This document shows positions 8,039 through 14,381 of a stretch of 61,614 bases of DNA, piece by piece. The notes under the pieces were generated by a model. It was given only the letters and a program-made list of their open reading frames with translations, was not told the origin of the DNA and searched no databases. Location: NCBI GenBank assembly GCA_013178375.1, contig JABLXQ010000037.1, positions 1 to 61,614 on the forward strand. The letters run 5' to 3'. The translations under genes and the position numbers were made by a program. This DNA is from Gammaproteobacteria bacterium. Lineage in GTDB: Bacteria > Pseudomonadota > Gammaproteobacteria > Pseudomonadales > Ketobacteraceae. Position 1 is the stretch's first letter. The number at the start of each line of letters is the position of its first letter.

Positions 8039-8551
8039 TCAGTCCACAACTTCCTCGAAATGAAATTTCGGAACTTTTATTTTTTGAGTTCTTTTAAGCT
8101 CTGTATCGATATGTAGTATGCACAAAAAAACCGAATGCAAAAATTGTGCTTTGGCACCCTCAATTCTATTTTTGGTTCCATCAGATCGTGGAATACCTTC
8201 TGCAGGCCATAGCTTGGCGCACAAACCCTTAACCTGATCTATCTCAAAACCTACTTTTTCAGCTTCATGTGCAAAGATATTTCGAATCTTTCTAATCAAA
8301 TTGATATCTTTATGAACTCTTTCAGTTATCAACCCCAATAGCAATGCCATATCTGTTTTTGCTGAAAACGTAGCCAACGGACCATAACCATCAAAAATTT
8401 TATCTGCCACCTTATGATCCGCCAATTTACATCGAATGATCATTTCCAAATGATTGTCGAGAAAACTTGAGGCTAGTATTCCTACCGTCCTATCAGATTC
8501 GTTCTGATATTGACTCTGGAATTCATTGTATGAATCTAAGCTGAAGTCCAT
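8039..8551 (-). CDS. MltR-like (mannitol repressor family) protein
   Basis: A 170-residue helical protein matching the MltR/MtlR family: a Dx4RTVGILASSFLDNHLE-type start (about residues 18-36), then FDGYGPLATFSAKTDMALLL (about 53-72) and the hallmark NLIRKIRNIFAHEAE (about 85-99). E. coli MltR represses the mannitol operon. Stand-alone relatives are frequent in cassettes and defence-type loci, where the role is unknown. There is no mannitol gene nearby, so I do not transfer that function. The IRN-FAH motif recalls HEPN-like helical domains. Start ATG at 8551; the TGA lies 6 bp before its attC. Confidence 0.85.
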   Translation of the reverse strand: MDFSLDSYNEFQSQYQNESDRTVGILASSFLDNHLEMIIRCKLADHKVADKIFDGYGPLATFSAKTDMALLLGLITERVHKDINLIRKIRNIFAHEAEKVGFEIDQVKGLCAKLWPAEGIPRSDGTKNRIEGAKAQFLHSVFLCILHIDTELKRTQKIKVPKFHFEEVVD

Positions 8552-8570
8552 GATCTTATCTCGATTTGCA

Positions 8571-8622
8571 TAACGCTGGAGTTAAGCGGCCGCGTCCCGC
8601 GGTCCGCTTGAATGACTTGTTA
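8571..8622 (-). repeat. attC site 18
   Basis: 52 bp, stem as site 4. Belongs to the interrupted frame at 8637-8993. Confidence 0.95.
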
Positions 8623-8636
8623 GGTGACAGCGGACT

Positions 8637-8993
8637 TCAATGCCACCTACTTATATCTGAAACCACTTTTTTGCCTGAATCATAGATAAGCAAAGATGCA
8701 GATGGGGCTGGCGGAGATCTGTGTATGTTGAACGGATACACAGTAATACAAACTAATGCATATGCACCGCAATCATCTGTTTCCAACTCAAGGACATCTG
8801 TATGTGCTTGTCAGAAGTCCATATCTGAAATGTCTGGATCATCTATACCATCACAGTAATCGCTAAATCTATCTGAGTTTTGATACAGCTTTACCCATTC
8901 AGGGTAATCAATACTCAAATATTTTTTCAACAATAATTCCAACACTGGTTTCAGATATTCATAACTCATATCGTGCCGATTTTTTTCACTCAC
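8637..8993 (-). pseudogene. Cassette gene interrupted by an in-frame TGA
   Basis: A frame begins with GTG at 8993 (or ATG at codon 9) and runs 60 codons to a TGA at 8811-8813 (ISDMDF then stop). The same frame then continues without a break for 57 codons (QAHTDVLELETDDCG...VVSDISRWH) to a TGA at 8637-8639, just before the attC. The two parts together make a 118-residue protein that fills the cassette, as intact cassette genes do. Likely a nonsense mutation or a sequencing error; stop readthrough is less likely. The joined protein is acidic, soluble and of unknown family. Confidence 0.7.
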
Positions 8994-8994
8994 C

Positions 8995-9105
8995 TAACGC
9001 TGGAGTTAAGCGGCAGCGTGGCGACCCGAAAAGTTTGGCATAGAATGAGCGAAGCGAATGCCAAACTTTTTGGGACGTCACGCTGTCCGCTTGAAAGACT
9101 TGTTA
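8995..9105 (-). repeat. Enlarged attC site 19 with extra hairpin
   Basis: 111 bp. Same AAAGTTTGGCAT/ATGCCAAACTTT hairpin as sites 12 and 14, but the outer stem reads CAGCGTG/CACGCTG where those read CCGCGTG/CACGCGG, a paired change. Belongs to family B copy 3. Confidence 0.9.
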
Positions 9106-9446
9106 GGTGACCGCCCTGCTTAAGACCACACCGACCGAAAACCTGACGAACACCACAAAACTGAAAGCGGTTGGCCTGCCCTGAGCGTGACTAACGCGGC
9201 AAGAATAACCAACCCAACCAAGTGAACGAAAGCTGCCAACCCGCAATAACCAAATGAACCTGCAGTAAATAAGAAGCGGACAACCGAACCGGCACCAAGC
9301 ACGCTAAGGCCAGCCGCTTTGAGGCGGCACGGTGCCAATAGAAAGAGTTTTGCCCTGCCTTGCTTGCCAGCTGCGACAATGATCGCCGCTAATGGCACAG
9401 CGTTGAAGCCACTGCGGGCTTTAAGAACCAAAGACCCAAGGTAACT
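9106..9446 (-). other. Gene-less cassette, family B copy 3
   Basis: 341 bp, the most divergent of the three family B bodies. The frame open in copies 1 and 2 is interrupted; a different frame (CRLKAAGLSVLGAGSVVR) is open. Point changes dominate and overall length is kept. Confidence 0.65.
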
Positions 9447-9501
9447 TAACGCTGGAGTTAAGCGGCGCCGCGTCAGCGGTGTCCGCTTGAATGACTTGTT
9501 A
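9447..9501 (-). repeat. attC site 20
   Basis: 55 bp, GGCGCCGCGTCAGCGGTGTCC stem as site 2. Belongs to family A copy 4. Confidence 0.95.
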
Positions 9502-9784
9502 TGCGAGCCTTTGTTTTTGACACTGAACCTTTGTTTTGACCTTTTTGGCACCGAACCAGCAGGACATCACGGCCCGGTTTGCACAATGCCAACTACCAGT
9601 TTTTGAAACCAACGAAAACCGGCGTTTGAAAAACAGAAACTCAACTGGAAATACAACCGCCCATAAGAAACAGACAAAATGAAATCACCACCCAAAAGAA
9701 CAACTCACAAAACCGAATTTTCACGAATCCAGAAATCATCCAAACCGGGCTTTGTCTTTAGGTTTTGATCTTCTCGGTTTTGCA
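9502..9784 (-). other. Gene-less cassette, family A copy 4 (shortened)
   Basis: 283 bp, about 40 bp shorter than other copies because of an internal deletion. The MQNREVQN-type frame has a TGA about 26 codons in. First of three family A cassettes in a row. Confidence 0.7.
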
Positions 9785-9837
9785 TAACGCCGGAGTTAAG
9801 CGGGCCGCGTCAGCGGCTCCGCTTGAACGACTTGTTA
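9785..9837 (-). repeat. attC site 21
   Basis: 53 bp; TAACGCCGGAG (C for T) arm, stem as site 5. Belongs to family A copy 5. Confidence 0.95.
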
Positions 9838-10177
9838 TACATGCCTTTGAATTTTACTGTGAACTTGTGTTTTGACCTTGATTGCACGGAATCAGCAAAA
9901 CATTACTGCCCGACTTGCACAATGCCAACTACCGATTTAGACCAAACCAAAACCGATTTTTTGAAACCAATGAAACAGGCTTTTATAAAATCAGAAATCC
10001 ACCTGGAAAAACAACCGCCCAGAAGAAAAAGACAAAATGAAATTACCACCATTTTTACCTGCCTCAAAAATAACCTACTGAAACTACCACCTCAAAGAAC
10101 AATCCACGAACCGGAATGTTCAAGAAACATGGAAACATCCGGTCCTGGTTTTCATGTTCTGATCTTTGGTTTTTGTA
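9838..10177 (-). other. Gene-less cassette, family A copy 5
   Basis: 340 bp. Closest to copy 6: both begin ATACAAAAMCMAAAG beside R' and both carry the AACACAAGTTCACAGT-type variant near R''. No useful frame on the minus strand. The long plus-strand frame over 9823-10437 crosses an attC and is fortuitous. Confidence 0.7.
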
Positions 10178-10230
10178 TAACGCTGGAGTTAAGCGGGCCG
10201 CGTCAGCGGCTCCGCTTGAACGACTTGTTA
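10178..10230 (-). repeat. attC site 22
   Basis: 53 bp, stem as site 5. Belongs to family A copy 6. Confidence 0.95.
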
Positions 10231-10573
10231 TACATGCCTTTGATTTTGACTGTGAACTTGTGTTTTGACCTTGACTGCACGGAACCAGCAAGACATTACT
10301 GGCCGGTTTGCACAAAGCAAACTACTGATTTAGACCAGCCAGACCAAAACCTATTTTTTAAAACCAATGAAACCGGCTTTTATGAAATCAGGAACTCAAC
10401 TGGAAATACAACCACCCGGAAGAAACAGAAAAAATGAAGCTACCACTATTTTTCCTGTTTCAAAAACCACCTACTGAAATCACAACCCAAAAGAACAATC
10501 CACGAAACTGAATACCTACGAAACCGAAAATCAGCCAATCTTGGTTTTCATGTTTTGAACTTTGGGTTTTGTA
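10231..10573 (-). other. Gene-less cassette, family A copy 6
   Basis: 343 bp, sister of copy 5; the pair looks like a recent tandem gain with later point changes. No convincing coding frame. Confidence 0.7.
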
Positions 10574-10627
10574 TAACGCTGGAGTTAAGCGGCTGCGCGT
10601 CGCGCAGTCCGCTTGAATGACTTGTTA
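10574..10627 (-). repeat. attC site 23
   Basis: 54 bp, TGCGCGTCGCGCAG apex as site 9. Belongs to the cassette with the gene at 10703-11005. Confidence 0.95.
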
Positions 10628-10702
10628 TGCGCGCCCTTTGTTTTTACACTTTTCTAAATACACACAAAACTAATATGCACTTAGAAAAAATTATTGTTGA
10701 GC

Positions 10703-11005
10703 TTATGGCTCAACTTTTACTAATTTTCCGTATATACAATTGAATGTTATCCATCCATTGATACGACCAAGATTGTTACCAATTTGATATCTCTTTCCTT
10801 GAACTGCCTTAATGAGGTGAAGATATTCATTGCCGTTAACTTTACACAACACAATATCGCCCTTCTTGATATCCTCCTCCTTTACCGGTGCGACTGTGCA
10901 TAACTGACCTGATTCGATTTTACCTTTCATTGAACCACCTCTCGGCCGAAAGGAAACCTCCTCGTTTGACTTCAACTTTTCAATGTACTTTGTTGCCCAT
11001 CCCAT
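10703..11005 (-). CDS. S24/S26-like fold protein
   Basis: A 100-residue protein. FRPRGGSMKGKIESGQLCTV (about 20-39) followed by IKKGDIVLCKVNGNEYLHLI (about 47-66) is the peptidase S24/signal-peptidase-like pattern: Ser in GGSM, then a beta-hairpin with GDIVL. A catalytic Lys/His partner would be expected near the second strand, and HLIKAV carries both. No DNA-binding domain is attached, so this is the bare protease-like fold. ATG at 11005 is preceded by AGGAG six bases upstream, which decides the start over a TTG one codon earlier. Whether it cleaves anything is unknown. Confidence 0.75.
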   Translation of the reverse strand: MGWATKYIEKLKSNEEVSFRPRGGSMKGKIESGQLCTVAPVKEEDIKKGDIVLCKVNGNEYLHLIKAVQGKRYQIGNNLGRINGWITFNCIYGKLVKVEP

Positions 11006-11043
11006 CAATTGCTCCTATCTGTTTTTTGGGTTTTTGTTTTGCA

Positions 11044-11096
11044 TAACGCCGGAGTTAAGCGGCCCGCGTCAGCGGGTCCGCTTGAATGACTTGTTA
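11044..11096 (-). repeat. attC site 24
   Basis: 53 bp, TAACGCCGGAG arm. Its R'' box supplies the TAA stop of the gene at 11094-11663. Confidence 0.95.
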
Positions 11097-11663
11097 GGCT
11101 TTATCCGTGAACCTTACTTTCGATTCACCCATATTTAAAAGGAACGATTTCGGTATAAATAGCTCTGTAAGCGGATAGAGCTTATGAACTTTATCTCGAT
11201 AAAGTAGCGTTATCAAAATAAGCAAACCAGACATCGAATTTAGTAGATTTATTAGTGATGCCTTTTCAAAGTATTCGGAACGATGATGCTTTACTTTATT
11301 TGTTGCGATCCACCACTCCGGTGGCGATTTTTCTTCAGCCCACGAGCGCCATGGATAAAGCGAAATCCCATATCTAGGAATAGCCGTATGTGCATCTTTA
11401 ATTGTTGGATAGCGAGCTGTGAGTAAATTCTGATACGCGTTAATATTATCGGCTTTAGACTCACTATCAATACTTTTACAAACGAGCTTTGCAACCACAT
11501 CGACTTCAGAGGATGAAGCCATCAGCAATCTTGCAATCTCAATGGAGTAGCATTGAAAATTGCCTTCTGCTATTTCAATCCATCTCGAAAGTCTAATTAC
11601 ATCCTCTTCAAGACATAAAAAATAGTTCCAATGCGGAAGAATTAGTGGCTCACCTATCTTCAA
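11094..11663 (-). CDS. Helical cassette protein, HEPN/Abi-like appearance
   Basis: A 189-residue helical protein. The probable start is TTG at 11663, seven bases after a clear GAGGA ribosome site; no ATG fits. LPHWNYFLCLEEDVIRLSR (about 9-27) begins a long helical part. WWIATNKVKHHRSEYFEKA (about 117-135), followed by a hydrophobic helix (LLILITLLYR), resembles the N-x-x-K-H-x-R region of HEPN-like cassette proteins. The function is not known; a defence or stress role is only a guess from fold type. The stop is the attC TAA. Confidence 0.65.
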   Translation of the reverse strand: MKIGEPLILPHWNYFLCLEEDVIRLSRWIEIAEGNFQCYSIEIARLLMASSSEVDVVAKLVCKSIDSESKADNINAYQNLLTARYPTIKDAHTAIPRYGISLYPWRSWAEEKSPPEWWIATNKVKHHRSEYFEKASLINLLNSMSGLLILITLLYRDKVHKLYPLTELFIPKSFLLNMGESKVRFTDKA

Positions 11664-11685
11664 TTTCGATTCCTCGTGAAACGCC

Positions 11686-11740
11686 TAACGCTGGAGTTAA
11701 GCGGCGCCGCGTCAGCGGTGTCCGCTTGAATGACTTGTTA
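11686..11740 (-). repeat. attC site 25
   Basis: 55 bp, stem as site 2 but with normal GTTA end. Belongs to family A copy 7. Confidence 0.95.
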
Positions 11741-12063
11741 TGCGAGCCCTTGTTTTTGGCCATGAACCTTTTTTTTGACTTTTATGGCAATAAACAGCAG
11801 AACATCACTGCCCGGTTTGCATAATGCCAGCTACTGATTATTGAAACCAACGAAAACCAGCTTTGTGAAATCATAAACTCACCTGGAAATACGGCAACCA
11901 AGAAGAAACAGACAAAATGAAGTAACTACCATTTTTACCAGTTTCAAAAACCACCAACTGAAATAACCACCCCAAAGAACAACCAACAAAACCGAATTTT
12001 CACGAATCTTGAAATCATCCAAACTGGGCTTTGTCTTTGGGTTTCGAACTTCTCGGTTTTGCA
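11741..12063 (-). other. Gene-less cassette, family A copy 7
   Basis: 323 bp. The MQNREVRN frame is open for 61 codons (12064 to 11879) and ends GCRISR before TGA at the same point as copy 3. It would encode a hydrophobic peptide (SVLLVVLWGGYFSWWFLK). Other copies break this frame. Confidence 0.65.
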
Positions 12064-12116
12064 TAACGCTGGAGTTAAGCGGCCCGCGTCAGCGGGTCCG
12101 CTTGAATGACTTGTTA
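12064..12116 (-). repeat. attC site 26
   Basis: 53 bp, stem as site 1. Belongs to the cassette with the gene at 12123-12485. Confidence 0.95.
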
Positions 12117-12122
12117 TGTGAT

Positions 12123-12485
12123 TTACCTTCTAACGACATCATATTTCGATTCAATATACCTATCGATTGGAAGATAAATAGCCACCATTAATACTACCCA
12201 CAATCCCGACAACATTTTCACCGACTCTTTATTGGGAAATTGAATTGCAATGAGAATTATCCCAAACGCTACAAGTACACACCATAACCCAATGAACAGG
12301 TAATACGTTTTTAGTCTGCGCAGCTTTATAGGCTCGTTGCAGTTAGCGCAACTAAATCTCCCGAAAGGGCTTTTCATGTAAACGCTCCAGCTGAGCTCAA
12401 ATCTTTCTCTGCAAGCTGGGCACAATTGAAAAGCTTCTGCGCTTCGATCAGATTTTGGAGGTAAATATTGCGAGTAATTTGACAT
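12123..12485 (-). CDS. Zinc-ribbon membrane protein, cassette-encoded
   Basis: A 120-residue protein. An N-terminal cytoplasmic zinc ribbon is formed by CPAC (about 22-25) and CANC (about 46-49). Two membrane segments follow: YLFIGLWCVLVAFGIILIAI (about 62-81) and LSGLWVVLMVAIYLPI (about 92-107), with a basic C terminus. The ribbon-plus-two-helices layout is common among small bacterial membrane proteins of unknown role. ATG at 12485 is 14 bp from the next attC. Confidence 0.7.
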   Translation of the reverse strand: MSNYSQYLPPKSDRSAEAFQLCPACRERFELSWSVYMKSPFGRFSCANCNEPIKLRRLKTYYLFIGLWCVLVAFGIILIAIQFPNKESVKMLSGLWVVLMVAIYLPIDRYIESKYDVVRR

Positions 12486-12499
12486 ATTTTAAAATCACA

Positions 12500-12613
12500 T
12501 AACGCTGGAGTTAAGGGGACGCGCGGAGTGGAGCAGATGTTTGTGCAATAATGCGCGCAGCGCATGCACAAGCATTTGCGGAGCGTAGCGCGGTCCCCTT
12601 GAACGACTTGTTA
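12500..12613 (-). repeat. Enlarged attC site 27, second hairpin type
   Basis: 114 bp. Outer stem GGGGAC/GTCCCC (a third compensated variant); inner stem GCAGATGTTTGTGCA with TGCACAAGCATTTGC (G-U tolerant); apical palindrome ATGCGC/GCGCAT. The apex GCGCAGCG also occurs in the family B attC hairpins, although the stems differ. Confidence 0.85.
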
Positions 12614-13021
12614 GCGCCTGCCCCTTGCACCTAACCCATGTTTTGACTTTATGCTCTTGGTTTGCCCTGGATGGGCTACCGCCCTACCCGCCAAAACTGA
12701 GCAACTACGGCCAAAATAGAGAAATGACCGCACATTTTAAACCAGAATAACCGGCAACTTAACCAATAAATTGGCTGCCACAAACAGCTACGACCAAAAA
12801 AGGCCACCATAAAAGACGCCAATAACAACGAACTTGAATTTACAAAGTTTACAGCCCACCAGAACGATGAACTATTGCCAAATCACTCCAGCTGAAATTG
12901 CACCCAGCAAAGCGAGCTTTAGCTGGCTTTGTCAGCTGAACCCAAAACATGCCGTGCAGCGGGATGTTTTGGCATGCCGAACTGGACGGCTGTTGTTTTG
13001 GATTTTGAATTCGTGTTGCGC
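12614..13021 (-). other. Gene-less cassette, unique
   Basis: About 408 bp with no convincing gene on either strand. The end nearest R'' (minus strand AAGTCAAAACATGGGTT then GCAAGGGGCAGG) recalls the family A end (AAGGTCAAAACAAAGGTTC then GCAAGGGCTC), so it may be a distant relative. Frames that cover it start or end inside attC DNA. Confidence 0.55.
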
Positions 13022-13075
13022 TAACGCTGGAGTTAACGGGCTGCGCGTAGCGCAGTCCCGTTGAATGACTTGTTA
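13022..13075 (-). repeat. attC site 28 (compensated stem)
   Basis: 54 bp, AACGGG/CCCGTT stem as site 17. Its R'' box supplies the TAA stop of the gene at 13073-13405. Confidence 0.95.
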
Positions 13076-13405
13076 GGCGGGGTACTGGTAATCCATGGTG
13101 AATTTCCACCCGCCGTCTGCACTAAGAAAAACATGAAATTTAGCTTTTAGCCACATGCAACCATATTGTTTGAAGAGAAGTTCAAGGCGGCGGGTATGCT
13201 CAAAGAGTTCCATAGATGGAGTGACTATATCTCGATGCCCCTCTTCAGAAACGATAGAGTGGCTAACGCCTTCTTTTGTGGCTACTAACTCAAGCAGAAA
13301 AGAGTTCCAATGCTCAGGAGTGAGCGAAATCAACTCATTTCCCAGTTCTGGGTAGATTTCGTTTTGTTGCCTTTGGAATAGCTCTTGTTGTTCTTGAGAC
13401 AGCAT
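13073..13405 (-). CDS. YezG/DUF600-like immunity protein
   Basis: A 110-residue protein, the first cassette gene if the array starts at its right end. Start ATG at 13405 has AAGGGA eight bases upstream; a TTG two codons earlier is less likely. The pattern ISLTPEHWNSFLLELVA (about 26-42), LELLFKQYGCMWLKAKFHV and GGWKFTMDYQYPA at the C terminus matches the YezG-like (DUF600) family. YezG neutralises an LXG toxin in Bacillus. No toxin gene is adjacent, so here it may be an orphan immunity gene. The stop TAA comes from the attC. Confidence 0.7.
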   Translation of the reverse strand: MLSQEQQELFQRQQNEIYPELGNELISLTPEHWNSFLLELVATKEGVSHSIVSEEGHRDIVTPSMELFEHTRRLELLFKQYGCMWLKAKFHVFLSADGGWKFTMDYQYPA

Positions 13406-13419
13406 CCGCAAATTCCCTT

Positions 13420-13460
13420 GCTTGTTATAAGAGCTAGCCTAACGCTCAATCTACAACTTC
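13420..13460 (-). other. attI-like junction, no integrase nearby
   Basis: CCTAACGC at 13438-13445 is a lone R'-type recombination point (GCGTTAGGC on the minus strand) without the rest of an attC. It marks the upstream end of the first cassette, where attI should lie. The next 230 bp (13445-13672) hold no gene and no clear promoter, and no integrase frame follows. Confidence 0.5.
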
Positions 13461-13672
13461 GCCAATCTAGGCAAAATCACAAATAGCTGTCGATGGTTGG
13501 GAAGAAATATATTCGACCGTAAGTGCACTCCACCCCCAGCCCTACAAAGCTCCAAGTACGCTACCGCCCCACCCTTCAAAGCAGAGCGTAACCGAGCGGA
13601 TAATTGTCATTCGATTTTATGGACTTTAACCTCTGTAAAAAAGCGTAAAATTACCAATTCCTTCGCCCTGGA

Positions 13673-14023
13673 TTATTGCTTCAACCGGTCTATAAGCCCC
13701 AGTTTTACTACCTTTCCCAACGGCAACGCCCACAGCTTCCTATCCGCCATATACACGCCACCCGCCTCAATCACCTGTCGGCGGACGTCGTTATCTCCAT
13801 GAGCCACATAGATATTCACCATTAACGCCCGCTCTTCGGGGGCAAGCCGGTACAGTTTGTTTTTCTCGATGGGGCCCTCATCGACGATCAGTTCAACGGT
13901 CGTATAGCGACGGTTAAGCGCTTCGTCTTTGCGGTAGCGGACGCAGATTAGCCGGTCGCCATAACGCGCTGTGAGTCGTTTGGTACCGCTATCGCCGGGC
14001 CTGAGGGTTTTGATGACTTCCAT
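13673..14023 (-). CDS. Conserved hypothetical protein beside tRNA-Glu
   Basis: A 116-residue soluble basic protein (start MEVIKTLRPGDSGTKRL). I choose the second ATG, at 14023, because GGAG stands six bases upstream. RYGDRLICVRYRKD and RRYTTVELIVDEGPI are highly patterned, and the C-terminal half (RRQVIEAGGVYMADRKLWAL) resembles a small DNA- or nucleotide-interacting domain, but I know no function. It is the kind of conserved hypothetical seen in proteobacterial accessory regions. It separates the integron array from the tRNA genes. Confidence 0.75.
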   Translation of the reverse strand: MEVIKTLRPGDSGTKRLTARYGDRLICVRYRKDEALNRRYTTVELIVDEGPIEKNKLYRLAPEERALMVNIYVAHGDNDVRRQVIEAGGVYMADRKLWALPLGKVVKLGLIDRLKQ

Positions 14024-14104
14024 GTTGCGCTCCATGTGAAAATAAATGACATGAAGAACAGACAGGGATGAGACAAAAGAATGGAAGGTAGAACAAAGGA
14101 AAAG

Positions 14105-14180
14105 TGGCGTCCCCTAGGGGGTTCGAACCCCTGTTACTGCCGTGAAAGGGCAGTGTCCTAGGCCGCTAGACGAAGGGGAC
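14105..14180 (-). tRNA. tRNA-Glu (anticodon TTC)
   Basis: 76 nt including encoded CCA. Acceptor GTCCCC/GGGGAC, anticodon stem CTGCC/GGCAG with loop CTTTCAC, T-loop GTTCGAA. It lies just downstream of tRNA-Ala and gltX on the same strand. Confidence 0.97.
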
Positions 14181-14198
14181 GCTGAGGGTGTTTCAGAT

Positions 14199-14274
<76 letters not shown>

Positions 14275-14381
14275 AATCTGGATCAAGGGCCAACCTTCTG
14301 TTTTCAATGGAGTTTTATCAATCGAAAACTTGAAGATCAGCCTCAAGAGGTTGCGAATTTTATGGACAAACCAAATCGCTG

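Noticed and set aside
8637-8993. Selenocysteine at the in-frame TGA
   Set aside because: No SECIS-like hairpin right after the TGA could be made out, and the neighbouring residues do not resemble a selenoprotein family.
9823-10437. 204-codon plus-strand frame
   Set aside because: It runs through an attC site and two gene-less bodies against the direction of all cassette genes.
512-13075. Regularly repeated 53-bp units suggested a CRISPR array
   Set aside because: Spacing is irregular (about 300-700 bp), units are imperfect palindromes with attC arms, and the intervening DNA holds genes.
13497-13802. Plus-strand frame near the array end as an integrase remnant
   Set aside because: No tyrosine recombinase motif is visible, and most of it is antisense to the gene at 13673-14023.
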